Assembly: GCA_964518955.1 (NCBI GenBank)
Contig: CAZFHS010000032.1
Span: forward strand, 8,914 to 72,913
DNA length: 64,000 bases
Source: JBDGYW01 sp964518955
Lineage (GTDB): Bacteria; Gemmatimonadota; Gemmatimonadetes; Gemmatimonadales; GWC2-71-9
Reading direction: 5' to 3'
This document shows, piece after piece, positions 33,248 through 42,252 of this stretch; the stretch's first letter is position 1; every line of letters begins with the position of its first letter. The notes under the pieces were generated by a model. It was not told the origin of the DNA, ran no database searches, and worked only from the letters and a program-made list of their open reading frames with translations. A program made the translations under genes and the position numbers.

Positions 33248-35569
33248 CTAGAATTCGATGTTTAGACCCAGGGTGGGAAGTACGGTCAGCGACTCATTGG
33301 GTTCGGAGATTCCTTCTCTATGGTTCCACTCGTATTGAGTGACGTTGGCTCTCCCGTAGACGTTTTGCACGTCGATGTAGGCCTCCAGCTGTATGCTGCG
33401 GAAACTCCAGCGTTTGTCGATGCGGAGGTCGAGGGCATGGAACGTCGGCAGTCGCCGACCCTCGTTGTATCCAGTGAAATCGAGCTGTCCAGCCACGGGA
33501 CCGTTCTGGATAAACGGCGTAGTGGGCAGGCCGGTGGCGATTCTGAATTTGCCACTCAGCTCCCAGTCGTTTCCGGGCCTCCAGCCGGCCAAGAGATTGC
33601 CCAAAAAACGGGCATCGTAGCTGCCGGCACGTGTGATTCCCTCTATGGACGTGTACTCAGCCCTATTCAGCGTAGCGCTCAGCAATCCGTACAGGGGCAC
33701 AGAGCTGAGGCGCTTCTGAGCGAGGAATTCAGCTCCATACACACTCCCGGTGCCGTCGCTGTTCAAGGGCTCGAGACCGTATGGAATATCAGTCGTAACA
33801 TCTTCGAAACCGGCGGGCGCAAGCACTGCCTGTGGCCGGAATACGCGAGCAGGGTAATTCTTATACTTCTTGTAGAAGAACTCGAGTTGCAGCCTCGTAT
33901 CGGGCCTCGGTTGGCCTTCGAACCCAACCACCACCTGATCGCTCTCGATGGGTTTTAGGCGCTGCACATTGCTGCCATCACCCAGCAGCCAAATGAACGA
34001 AGGCGCCTGGTGGTACCTGCCTGCGCTGAAAGTGGCGGCGATCGTTGGTGAAAGCTGGGCACGTGCGCCAAGCCTGGGTGCAGTCCTCACCGCGTCGTTC
34101 AAGAATGCGTAGTAGTCGAGGCGTGCTCCCGCTGTGGCCTGAATCGCGCGAGAAAATTGGAAGGTACCCTGCACGTATGCGGCGTTGCGAAGCGCGGTAA
34201 ACGAGGTGTCGCGGGAGAGGGCGCGCGCCACGCCATCTTCGTCCAACCGGTATTGGCCATCCAGCTCGATTTCATATTCGAGCTTGCTGGCATACCTGGC
34301 TACGTTTCCGACGTTAAGCTCGAGCCAGGGCAACAGACGCTTCACCAAGTCGAGGCGAAGACTATTGTCACCCTCCGCGGAAAAGTTGCTGAATACCGTT
34401 TGTGGGGGATCCAGGGAATCGCTCTGAAGCGTCTTGAAACGGCTGAAGGTGCGACCGAGAGTCACCGTGAGAAGTCCATCGTTGATCAGCCTCTTCCAGA
34501 TTAGACCTCCGAAGTACTGCCTTTGCTCTGGCGCCAGGATCCGACTGTTGTCGTACCTGTCATCAGCGTCATCATTAATGAACTCGACGGTGTTGATAGC
34601 ACCTATGCCGATTAACGACAGGCTGTTGTTGGCATCGATCCGGGTGTTCGTCTTGAGCTGAAAATCCACGTAGGCGGGGATGAAACTGAAGCCCGCAGCT
34701 TTGAATAACAGATCTAGGTAACTGCGGCGAGCGCTGAACAGAAAGCTCGTGCTCTGCCCCAAAGGACCCTCCAGCATTGCACCAAACCCCGTTCCCGACA
34801 GATTCACTTCGCCGGCCAGCCGCTCGGTCTCACCTTCTCGTAGCGTGATTGACGTGAGTGAAGCTGTCCTGTCACCGTACTTGGCGCTGAAACCGCCGGC
34901 AGAGAAATCGGTACGCTGAACAAAATCCACGTTTATTAGTGAGAGCGGTCCGCCCGTGGAGCCTTGTGAGCCAAAGTGATTGATGTTGGGGACCTCAATG
35001 CCGTCAACCAGGAAGAGGTTTTCGTACGGAGCTCCCCCTCTCACTACCAGGTCATTTCGCCCGCCCGAGGTAACTCCTACCCCGGGTAGGAGAGCGACCG
35101 TGCGAATGACATCCTCCTGTGCACCGGGCGCCCGACGGGTCTCGTCCGCTCCGATCGACCTCGTCGATGTGGTGTATTCCAGCTGTTGCTGGAAGAACGA
35201 AGGCCGAACGTTGATTCCTTCCAGTTGAACGGCGAGCGGCAAGAGCTCGATGCGTACGTTTAGCGGTTTTCCGCTGCCAACTACGGTGTTTGCCCGCACT
35301 ATCGGCTGGAAACCGAGCGCACGAACTCTTAATTGATAAACTCCAACCGGGAGATCGCTGAGCTCAAAACGTCCGAGCGAATCGGACTGAACCGTGACAC
35401 CCGCCTCTACCAGCTCAACACTGGCACCAACTATGTAGCGCTCGGTTCTGGAGTCGACCACCTGGCCATCTACGTGGCCGACAGGTACATCCTGGGCAGC
35501 ACTCGGCATCGCCGCGACAGCGACGATGACAACACAAACCTTCAATGCCCGCATCAGCAGAACGGACAT
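33248..35569 (-). CDS. TonB-dependent outer-membrane receptor with carboxypeptidase-regulatory N-domain
   Basis: The most likely start is the ATG at 35569 (GGGA just upstream), giving a 773-residue product with signal peptide MSVLLMRALKVCVVIVAVAAMPSAAQ. The frame is open back to 35830, but a putative promoter lies inside that extension; ATGs at 35554 and 35674 are alternatives. A CarboxypepD_reg-like beta-sandwich (VDGQVVDSRTERYIVGASVELVEAGVTVQSDSLGRFELSDLPVGVYQLRVRALGF) is followed by a plug (EDVIRTVALLPGVGVTSGGRNDLVVRGGAPYENLFLVDGIEVPN) and a 22-strand-type barrel ending LPTLGLNIEF with a terminal Phe. The substrate is unknown. It diverges from a B12-dependent repressor gene, so regulated uptake of cobalamin or another nutrient is possible. 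Confidence 0.9.
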   Translation of the reverse strand: MSVLLMRALKVCVVIVAVAAMPSAAQDVPVGHVDGQVVDSRTERYIVGASVELVEAGVTVQSDSLGRFELSDLPVGVYQLRVRALGFQPIVRANTVVGSGKPLNVRIELLPLAVQLEGINVRPSFFQQQLEYTTSTRSIGADETRRAPGAQEDVIRTVALLPGVGVTSGGRNDLVVRGGAPYENLFLVDGIEVPNINHFGSQGSTGGPLSLINVDFVQRTDFSAGGFSAKYGDRTASLTSITLREGETERLAGEVNLSGTGFGAMLEGPLGQSTSFLFSARRSYLDLLFKAAGFSFIPAYVDFQLKTNTRIDANNSLSLIGIGAINTVEFINDDADDRYDNSRILAPEQRQYFGGLIWKRLINDGLLTVTLGRTFSRFKTLQSDSLDPPQTVFSNFSAEGDNSLRLDLVKRLLPWLELNVGNVARYASKLEYEIELDGQYRLDEDGVARALSRDTSFTALRNAAYVQGTFQFSRAIQATAGARLDYYAFLNDAVRTAPRLGARAQLSPTIAATFSAGRYHQAPSFIWLLGDGSNVQRLKPIESDQVVVGFEGQPRPDTRLQLEFFYKKYKNYPARVFRPQAVLAPAGFEDVTTDIPYGLEPLNSDGTGSVYGAEFLAQKRLSSVPLYGLLSATLNRAEYTSIEGITRAGSYDARFLGNLLAGWRPGNDWELSGKFRIATGLPTTPFIQNGPVAGQLDFTGYNEGRRLPTFHALDLRIDKRWSFRSIQLEAYIDVQNVYGRANVTQYEWNHREGISEPNESLTVLPTLGLNIEF

Positions 35570-35724
35570 TCCCGACCAGCACGCGTACAAAATCTGCCGC
35601 CGCCCCCTGCCGTTATCATAACTCCTATTGGCGCTATTCTGCACTTCAATTCCCGCATCCTTATGTAAGGCCATTTCGGCTGCACCCGATAATACTTTAT
35701 TGCGCGGTGGTACACCCTCCGAAT

Positions 35725-35755
35725 AATATATCGACGGATGTCTTGTTGTTGTCAA
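35725..35755 (-). promoter_or_regulatory. Putative promoter of the TonB receptor gene
   Basis: On the minus strand TTGACA (35755-35750) and TATATT (35730-35725) are separated by 19 bases. The -35 hexamer is the reverse complement of one TGTCAA half-site of the operator, so repressor and polymerase would compete. Spacing is longer than ideal. Confidence 0.5.
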
Positions 35756-35782
35756 GGTCAAAAACTTGACAATATGTCGACA
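35739..35782. promoter_or_regulatory. Four-half-site operator between TonB receptor and CarH-like gene
   Basis: On the plus strand TGTCTT (35739) and TGTCAA (35750) are 11 bases apart. On the minus strand TGTCGA (5' end 35782) and TGTCAA (5' end 35771) are also 11 bases apart. The four are symmetric about position 35760.5, and the inner pair forms a perfect 8-bp inverted repeat (TTGTCAAG / CTTGACAA). CarH-type repressors bind direct repeats of about 11 bp overlapping -35 boxes; assignment here is inference. Confidence 0.65.
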
Positions 35783-35794
35783 TCGCCTTAACGT
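35766..35794 (+). promoter_or_regulatory. Putative promoter of the CarH-like gene
   Basis: TTGACA at 35766-35771 and TAACGT at 35789-35794 are separated by 17 bases; the -10 is weak (3/6). The start codon is at 35841, leaving a leader of about 40 bases. The -35 is within the operator, consistent with autorepression. Confidence 0.45.
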
Positions 35795-35840
35795 TGACCA
35801 ACGATTCGACTTCTGTAACCGACAAACCAAGACGTTCAGA

Positions 35841-36812
35841 ATGGATACATTGAGCTCGAAACCCGTACAAAAGCGACATCCGATTCAGGTCGTTTCACGA
35901 AGGCTGGGCCTGTCGATCGACGTGTTGCGAGTTTGGGAAAAACGTTACGAACTCGTGAAGCCGGGGCGGAGCGAGGGCGGGCACCGTCTCTACTCCGATG
36001 CCGACATCGAGCGGCTACGGTTGGTGCGTGAAGCGATGGCGGGCGGAAGAAGGGTGGGGCAGCTGGCGAACCTAACCGAGGAACAGCTCAGCGCACTCAT
36101 AGAGGAAGATCGACGTGAATCTGTAGCGACAGCTAGTGTTGGACAGGAGCAGCAATATCATGGAACGCCCGAGTCGTTCGTTACCGACTGCCTTGTGGCT
36201 GTCCGCGCTCTCGACTCGAGCGCTCTGAAGACACGTATCGACAGAGCGGTGATTTCACTGCCACCGGCGGAGTTCATCGACCAGGTCGCGACACCTCTGA
36301 TGCACAAGATCGGAGACCTCTGGCACGGCGGCCAGTTGACTCCAGGACACGAACACCTCGCTAGCAGCGTAATGCGTAACACGCTCGCCGCATTGACATC
36401 GGTACTGCAGCCCGAAAACGGCGGGCGTGTATTGGTAGTGGCAACGCCTTCGGGACAGCGTCACGAGATCGCTGCAGTACTCGTCTCCGCAACAGCACAG
36501 TTGGAGGGCTGGGGGGTGACATACCTGGGTCCGGACCTTCCTGCGGCGGATATCGCTCAGGCCGTAGAGCAGACTCAGGCTAGAGCGGTTGCATTGAGCA
36601 TTACAGTGAAGCCGGACGGGGATCTTCTAGAGAACGAGTTGCGGTCGTTGCGGAACTCTATGTCGGCGGATGTTACTGTTCTCATCGGGGGCCAGGCTGC
36701 AAATGAGTATGAGATTGTGTTGAACGCGGTCGGAGCCAGACATATGAAGGATCTAGGGGATGTGAGGCAGACGCTGAGGGAGTTGGACGAAGGATCCACC
36801 GGCCCACATTGA
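35841..36812 (+). CDS. CarH/LitR-type B12-dependent photoreceptor repressor (MerR family)
   Basis: The ATG at 35841 is chosen because the further-upstream in-frame TTG lies within the -35/operator. The 323-residue protein has a MerR winged helix at residues 12-75 (HPIQVVSRRLGLSIDVLRVWEKRY, GGHRLYSDADIERLRLV); a helical-bundle B12-binding domain with Trp161, Glu171 and His172 (WHGGQLTPGHEHLASS); and a Rossmann B12 domain with His208 as lower ligand (PSGQRHEIAAVL) and YLGPDLP. In Thermus CarH the equivalent residues are W131, E141, H142 and H177, with nearly identical spacing. Such proteins repress as adenosylcobalamin tetramers in the dark and release DNA on illumination. Binding of B12 here is predicted, not shown. 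Confidence 0.88.
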   Translation: MDTLSSKPVQKRHPIQVVSRRLGLSIDVLRVWEKRYELVKPGRSEGGHRLYSDADIERLRLVREAMAGGRRVGQLANLTEEQLSALIEEDRRESVATASVGQEQQYHGTPESFVTDCLVAVRALDSSALKTRIDRAVISLPPAEFIDQVATPLMHKIGDLWHGGQLTPGHEHLASSVMRNTLAALTSVLQPENGGRVLVVATPSGQRHEIAAVLVSATAQLEGWGVTYLGPDLPAADIAQAVEQTQARAVALSITVKPDGDLLENELRSLRNSMSADVTVLIGGQAANEYEIVLNAVGARHMKDLGDVRQTLRELDEGSTGPH

Positions 36813-36895
36813 TGCGGCGCAGGTCAGTGTTCAGGACTGCGGTATTCATTCCAGCCTAGTTGCTGGATCGTGATTGCCACTGATAGAACACGAAG

Positions 36896-39800
36896 TCATC
36901 TGCCCAGTTCTCGCATCTCTCTGACGAGAGGCTGCAGAAATGGATCGGCATCAGACCATAGTGTGACCACCGTTCGCGCCCATCGACTTGCATTTTCGCT
37001 GTCACCAAATCGGTCGGCGATCCGAGCACGTAAGACCATTGCGCGCACCAAGGAACCCGCCCTCGGTGGCGATGCCAAAACATCTGGAGCCAACAGGGGC
37101 AGCGCGCGCAATGCAGGATCGAGCCATGCCGCGGCCTCCTCGACATCTCCTATGGCAAACAACAGATCCGCCTCCGGATACAGACCGTCAATCGTGATGT
37201 TTGCGGATGGCGATTGTCGCCTCATCTCGCGGATTCCACCGAAGCCGCGCCGCACGGCAATTGTGTCACCGGCAGCCCATGCCGCCTGAATGTCAAGCAG
37301 GTAGTCTCCGCCGCCTGCGAGTCCCATGAGCGTGCTGAACTGAAACTCCGGAAACGCCAACGTCGCAGCCCAGGCAAGCCACCGGGCCCGAGCCTCCGGT
37401 CGTTCCGATGGGAGCAGAGTTTCTTCGATTGCCCTGTTTACTCTCTGCTCCAACTGAGCGATGCTATCCTCTGGCCCCCCAAGCGCGGAAAACGCCAAGA
37501 GCGCAGGAGCTGTCTCTCGGAGTGTTGCCGGTGCGCCGAGGATCTCAGCCACTCGCGAATCTCTAGCAGCGGACGCCGCAAGATTGGCGCGACCGGTTAG
37601 TGACGCGAGACCACAAATCAGCCACGCATCTACCGCACCAGATTCCGTCCATTCCCCGAGTAGTGCGTCGGCTTGCTGGCGTACTTGGTGTAACTTCTCC
37701 TCGTTCCATGGGACCGCAAACGCGAGTCTCATCCACACTTCGGACACCGAAATCCTGAAGCGATCAGCGGTACTCCCTGTCATCGATCTAGCACGTCGGA
37801 GTGTGTCAATCGCTGATGGATTGCCGAGCAATGCAAGCGACAAGGCAAGCGCTTCCATGGCATCGCTGTTTTCTGGTGAAGACGCGGTCCATGCTATCAC
37901 GACGTCGCGGAGCATCTCACGCTGTCTCCGGACTGCCAATGAATGGAATTCAGTAGTTGGTGTCGACAGTGGCGAGAACGCAGGGTAAGGAACCAACGCC
38001 AAGGAATCGCCGAGCCATTCCGGATCTGCCGCAAAACTGGCTGTATCTGGCGGCAAAGCGCGTCCAGGTCTGTACTCGTTTCCTCCGGTCATGAACATTG
38101 CGCGTAAAGTGAAGTATGACCGATCCCGAAACGATGCCAGGATCGATGGTCGCAGCTCGAATGCCCGCTGGAACATCAGAAAGGCCTGTTGCCAGCTAGT
38201 CCGGAAACGCCATCCCGAAGGGCTCGTTGGGTCCGGCAGAACTGTCATATCCCTTCGGAGACACAATGCGTAGCCGTACCATCCTATGAATTCCCTTGGC
38301 TCACTCTCTGTAATCCTCTCCCAATCCGGACACGCCTCACCAAGTTCGCCCCTCGCTTCTGCCTGCAATGCAGCTGTAATCCTTCGATCGCGGTCGGACA
38401 TCTGCTCCATACCCAAGGCAGCCTGTTGTACCGAGATGCTCCAGCTGGCACGCTCGGCGCCGCCCCATGACCTGGAAAGCGCGACCCACATGTGGGCTTG
38501 TGCATAACCTGGATCGATAGCGGCAGCCTCGGAGAAGGCCGAGTCGGCCCGCGCGAGGTCCCAATCGTCAATCGCTCGATGCCCGCGTTCGAAAGCTTGC
38601 CGTGCTGACAGCGATCGTGTGGTCGCGTCCGACGGAGCATCGTCCGGCGGCGAACCTCTGAACAGCAACGCATCAGCCAAATGGGCGAAAAGTGAATCTG
38701 CTCCCGCGAGGTCACGGGAGACCCGAACGGCATGTTCGGCAATCCGACCACGTTCAGTGGCAAACAGCACGGCTTCCACTCGCAGTGAATCCCCGCCCTG
38801 GGCCGTCGCCTCTCCGCGAATGTAACGTCCCACTCCCAGCCCGCGCGCAATCCGCGCCGCGTCAGCGGATGATACGGTACTCATGCCCGCTTCTCTTATG
38901 GCTTCGTTCACCTCGAACTGCGCCACAACGGTCAGCCCTAGCCACCGGTTGAGCGCATCGTTCAGAAGTTGAACATCGTTGAGCGGTTCTTCCACTTCAC
39001 CTCTAACTGTGAATGGAAGAATTGCGTAACGCGTGGTATCTGAATACGCGGTGTTGTCTTCGAGCATCCGGCCCACGATCTCAGATCCAATCCATCCCAC
39101 TCCGACCAACACGGCGACGGCGACGGTTATCGCACTCCATATCCCGAGCTTGCGTCTCTCACCCTTCTGTTTCTGGTCCGGCTCCGGTTCCGGCGGAGCG
39201 TCCTTGGCTTCCAGAAGTGCCCCCGCGAACTCGGCGACGGTCTTATACCGATCAGCCGGCACTTTCTCGAGCGCACGCAGAATCACACGCTCGACAGCTG
39301 TCGGCACCGAAGGTCGCAGAGTCGTAATGAGCGGGGGCGGCATACCAATATGCTTCGCGATGATGGCCCGCGCAGACGGACCGTCGAACACCATCTCGCC
39401 GGCGAGCATCTCGTATGCCACGCATGCAAGGCTATATGTGTCGCTGCGGGCGTCGAGATCCTGGTTGCCGGTACCCTGCTCCGGGCTCATGTAACCAGGC
39501 GTTCCAATCGCGATACTGCCTTGCGTCAAACGTTCACCGCCTGCTTTGTCTATCGCCCGGGCGATCCCGAAGTCACTCACCACAGCGTGCCCGGCCTCGA
39601 GCAGAATGTTGGACGGCTTGATATCTCGATGCAGCACACCTTTCTCGTGGGCGGCAGTTAGGGCCCCTGCGACCTCCGCTGTGATCCGTATCGCTGCGTC
39701 GATGGTGAGGTGTTTGTCCTTCTCGATCAAATCGCGGAGCGATCCCGAGGCGAAGTAAGGCATGACGTAGTAAGGGATTCCATACGCTTCGCCCGAGTCG

Positions 39801-40867
39801 TAAAGTGACACGATATTCGGGTGATGAAGTGACGCCTCGACACGAATCTCGCACAGAAACCTGTCCACTCCGATAGTCTCGGCAAGAGCTGCCCGCAACA
39901 CCTTGACGGCTACTTTGCGGTCGTGCTTGAGATCGTGAGCCAGATAGACGATAGCCATTCCGCCCGCATCGATTTTCCGCTCGATCCTGTACTGGTCCCG
40001 GAGAGCTTCGGTTAGCCGCGTTTCCTGAACCCTGTCCGGGTCTTCCGGTTCCACCTCCACGGTCTCGCTCGCGTCACTGGCCTTGGCGGACGGCTGTTCG
40101 CGATTCGCCGCAACGATATTTGCGTCAGTATCTAGTCGCACCGGCGTTTGTCGTGCTTGAATGCGCTCTACCAGCGCCAGCGTTTCTGGCGATGGCTCGA
40201 GTCCGTACTCATCCGCCAACACTCGAGCAAACTTCTCGTATTCGCGCAGCGCCGTCGCTCTGTCTCCATGCGCGTCGAGCAACCGGATCAGCCGTCTGAC
40301 AGTGACTTCGTCCGCCGGGGCGGCTGATCCTGCCCATCTGGCGCATTCCACGGCCTTGAGGTAGTTCCCCTGCTCTTCGAGCGCCTTCACCTGCTGTAAC
40401 GCGCCGGCCACTGCGTCGTGCCGGTACCGTGATCGCTCCAATTCGACCCAGCGTTCGAATTCGGGGGATTCGGACACGTACAAGCCGTCCAGGAAGGCGC
40501 CTCGGTAAAGCTCGAGCACCGTTTCGTGATCACCAGCTGCTACCGCACTCTCGAACAACCGAGCGTCAACTGAGACGAGCGTCTCGTCGAGCCCCACCTC
40601 CTCATCTCCGCGTGAAACGACGGTGTCCTTGCCCAACTCCGAGCGCAGAACGAATAGCGCCTGATTGAGGGCCGCACGAGCCTTTTCCTGCGTTTTCTCC
40701 GCCCAGAACAGCCCGAGCAGTTTATCGCGACGGTGCAAACCGATTGGCGCGGCAGCAGCGAGGTAGGCAAGCAGAGCGATCCGCTTGGGCCGCCGCAGCA
40801 GCTCCGTGGCTGCATTGCCCTCGGCATTCAAGACCTCGAGCTGGCCCAATAGGCGGATGGAGATCAT
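36896..40867 (-). CDS. BTAD DNA-binding/regulatory domain fused to Ser/Thr kinase, TM, TolB-like and TPR regions
   Basis: The 1323-residue fusion has a SARP-type winged helix (residues 1-95, MISIRLLGQLEVLNAEG...RPKRIALLAYLA) and BTAD helices (100-240); a Hanks kinase (about 292-555) with IDAGGMAIVYLA, Lys322 (VAVKVL), HRDIKPSN (413-420), DFG (432-434) and GTPGYMSPEQ; one TM (574-597); then a periplasmic TolB/FlgO-like part (YAILPFTVRG...) and about 550 residues of TPR-like helices. All catalytic residues are present, so the kinase should be active. A DNA-binding and kinase module on the cytoplasmic side of one membrane-anchored polypeptide could link envelope sensing to phosphorylation and transcription; this is inference. 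It diverges from two small proteins at 41 kb. Confidence 0.9.
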   Translation of the reverse strand: MISIRLLGQLEVLNAEGNAATELLRRPKRIALLAYLAAAAPIGLHRRDKLLGLFWAEKTQEKARAALNQALFVLRSELGKDTVVSRGDEEVGLDETLVSVDARLFESAVAAGDHETVLELYRGAFLDGLYVSESPEFERWVELERSRYRHDAVAGALQQVKALEEQGNYLKAVECARWAGSAAPADEVTVRRLIRLLDAHGDRATALREYEKFARVLADEYGLEPSPETLALVERIQARQTPVRLDTDANIVAANREQPSAKASDASETVEVEPEDPDRVQETRLTEALRDQYRIERKIDAGGMAIVYLAHDLKHDRKVAVKVLRAALAETIGVDRFLCEIRVEASLHHPNIVSLYDSGEAYGIPYYVMPYFASGSLRDLIEKDKHLTIDAAIRITAEVAGALTAAHEKGVLHRDIKPSNILLEAGHAVVSDFGIARAIDKAGGERLTQGSIAIGTPGYMSPEQGTGNQDLDARSDTYSLACVAYEMLAGEMVFDGPSARAIIAKHIGMPPPLITTLRPSVPTAVERVILRALEKVPADRYKTVAEFAGALLEAKDAPPEPEPDQKQKGERRKLGIWSAITVAVAVLVGVGWIGSEIVGRMLEDNTAYSDTTRYAILPFTVRGEVEEPLNDVQLLNDALNRWLGLTVVAQFEVNEAIREAGMSTVSSADAARIARGLGVGRYIRGEATAQGGDSLRVEAVLFATERGRIAEHAVRVSRDLAGADSLFAHLADALLFRGSPPDDAPSDATTRSLSARQAFERGHRAIDDWDLARADSAFSEAAAIDPGYAQAHMWVALSRSWGGAERASWSISVQQAALGMEQMSDRDRRITAALQAEARGELGEACPDWERITESEPREFIGWYGYALCLRRDMTVLPDPTSPSGWRFRTSWQQAFLMFQRAFELRPSILASFRDRSYFTLRAMFMTGGNEYRPGRALPPDTASFAADPEWLGDSLALVPYPAFSPLSTPTTEFHSLAVRRQREMLRDVVIAWTASSPENSDAMEALALSLALLGNPSAIDTLRRARSMTGSTADRFRISVSEVWMRLAFAVPWNEEKLHQVRQQADALLGEWTESGAVDAWLICGLASLTGRANLAASAARDSRVAEILGAPATLRETAPALLAFSALGGPEDSIAQLEQRVNRAIEETLLPSERPEARARWLAWAATLAFPEFQFSTLMGLAGGGDYLLDIQAAWAAGDTIAVRRGFGGIREMRRQSPSANITIDGLYPEADLLFAIGDVEEAAAWLDPALRALPLLAPDVLASPPRAGSLVRAMVLRARIADRFGDSENASRWARTVVTLWSDADPFLQPLVREMRELGR

Positions 40868-40968
40868 CCGATTCCCCAGTAGTCGAAAACCGCTCTCCCG
40901 GTGATAGAGCGGTGAGACTGCGGTGTTCCTGCCTTGCTAAAGTTGCACCTAAGGTACGCGCTGGACAC

Positions 40969-40984
40969 CACCACGCCAGTGGTG
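40969..40984. repeat. Small inverted repeat in the divergent region
   Basis: CACCAC and GTGGTG flank a 4-base centre (GCCA) between the divergent BTAD-kinase and plug-like genes. It could be a regulatory site; nothing more is visible. Confidence 0.35.
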
Positions 40985-41036
40985 CCGGCGCAGCTTTTCA
41001 ACTCAGAACGAGCAACACCAGTACAAGGAGGTTGAG

Positions 41037-41447
41037 ATGAAGATGACCACCCTGCTCGCTGCCGTCGTGACGCTGTCGGTCGGCGCCGGTGGTTACGCTG
41101 TTGTGCGAGCTTCGGTCGAGTCGCCTGATCGCGCCTTCCATCCGATCGTGAGGACAGATCTGGATCGAACACCAACGGCAAATGTGTACGAAGCGGTGAA
41201 CGAGCTGCGTAGCGGTTGGTTGCCCCGGGATTCGACCGATCACGTCGGCATCACACCGACCGTCTTCATCGAGCTGCGCTGCAAAGAGGTCGCATGTCTA
41301 CGCTGGATCGAGGCAAATCAGGTCGAGAGGATCGAGTATTTGGCTCATGATTCGGCCCCTCAGCGGCTTCATCAGGGGGCTGCAATCGTCGTCACAATGC
41401 GAACGAGGGCCGTCGGACTCAATGCGGATACCACAGGTGCAGGATGA
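41037..41447 (+). CDS. Small exported protein, TonB-plug-like
   Basis: AAGGAGGTTGAG immediately precedes the ATG, an unusually strong ribosome-binding site. The 136-residue protein has a signal peptide (MKMTTLLAAVVTLSVGAGGYAVVRA). The mature part carries TANVYEAVNELRSGWLPRD, PTVFIEL, LRWIEANQVERIEYLAHDSA and GAAIVVTMRTR, an order of strands resembling the TonB-receptor plug domain without a barrel; short proteins of this kind occur in Gemmatimonadota (inference from recollection, not a search). A TolB-like protein follows 37 bp downstream, and the BTAD-kinase is divergent, so the three may form one sensing unit. Confidence 0.7.
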   Translation: MKMTTLLAAVVTLSVGAGGYAVVRASVESPDRAFHPIVRTDLDRTPTANVYEAVNELRSGWLPRDSTDHVGITPTVFIELRCKEVACLRWIEANQVERIEYLAHDSAPQRLHQGAAIVVTMRTRAVGLNADTTGAG

Positions 41448-41484
41448 ACCCGCCTGCGGGCGTAGCGCAGACATCGGAGGCATC

Positions 41485-42084
41485 ATGACAATGCAACTCA
41501 ATCCTGGCTGCCGCGAGCCGCCCCTGGAATCGGCAGCAACGCCGAGCACTTACTGCGACAGACGGCCAAGATTGTCAGCCCGGCACGCCAGCACCAATAT
41601 CATCGCCGAACGCATAATGCTCAGCGACTTCCCATATGTCCGTACGCCCGTTGGCGTGCTGCCCTTCGTCAATATTGCCGACGAACCCACAGTGGACGGT
41701 CTCAGCGACGAATTCACCAACGGTGTGGTCGAAGCGATTCGAGCCATCAGCGGCACAGGCATGGCAAAACGAAGTTCGACGCTACCGACGAGCTTGAGTG
41801 ACGTCCATTATCTCGACATCGGCCGGTGGCTGGAGGTCGATCTGCTGCTGATCGGCGAGGTAACGAATGTGGGAGACAACCTGTACGCCAACGCCCAACT
41901 CGTCTTTGCAGCGAGCGGTCTGCCAGTGCGCTCGTTTCGGTTCGAAAGAAAGGCCTCAGTGCCGTTCAATCGCGAACGGAGCGTTGCCGCCCAGCTCGCT
42001 CGGTGGCTCGAGGAGGTGCTGCCGAGGGCGGCTAGGCCCGCCTCCGTGGGACAACGACTCGGACGAACACACCCGCCGCAGTGA
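41485..42084 (+). CDS. TolB/FlgO-like domain protein
   Basis: The start at 41485 is set by GGAGG four bases upstream. The frame is open further back, but that would overlap the preceding gene. The 199-residue protein shows the TolB-like pattern common in adenylate-cyclase/TPR proteins: TPVGVLPFVNIADEPTVDGLSDEFTNGVVEAIRAISG, SDVHYLDIGRWLEVDLLLIGEVTNVGDNLYANAQLVFAASGLPVRSFRFERK. No signal peptide is seen. The same kind of segment occurs after the TM of the divergent BTAD-kinase, which suggests the two have paralogous or interacting parts. Function unknown. Confidence 0.72.
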   Translation: MTMQLNPGCREPPLESAATPSTYCDRRPRLSARHASTNIIAERIMLSDFPYVRTPVGVLPFVNIADEPTVDGLSDEFTNGVVEAIRAISGTGMAKRSSTLPTSLSDVHYLDIGRWLEVDLLLIGEVTNVGDNLYANAQLVFAASGLPVRSFRFERKASVPFNRERSVAAQLARWLEEVLPRAARPASVGQRLGRTHPPQ

Positions 42085-42092
42085 GTATTCTC

Positions 42093-42116
42093 ACGGCGGC
42101 ATGGCGTTGCCGCCGT
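42093..42116 (+). terminator. Terminator-like hairpin after the TolB-like gene
   Basis: Arms ACGGCGGC and GCCGCCGT (8 bp) enclose an 8-base loop and are followed by TTAT. Located 9 bases after the stop. Confidence 0.6.
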
Positions 42117-42252
42117 TTATCTGCAGGTGGCAATCCGGACAGATATCGGATTGACTAGAGGCGTGGCGCTTCTACAGGCGGTACCTTTAGGCTGAGTTTT
42201 ATACCCCATCACAAACCGAGTTTCACACACGGGCTCCAGGAATACACACGAC

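Noticed and set aside
35570..35830. N-terminal extension of the TonB receptor to 35830
   Set aside because: It would include the putative promoter and precede the signal peptide by 87 non-conserved residues.
36896..42084. Conflict or phage-defence system around the kinase
   Set aside because: No nuclease, helicase, toxin or mobile-element genes are nearby; the pieces are signalling proteins typical of this lineage.
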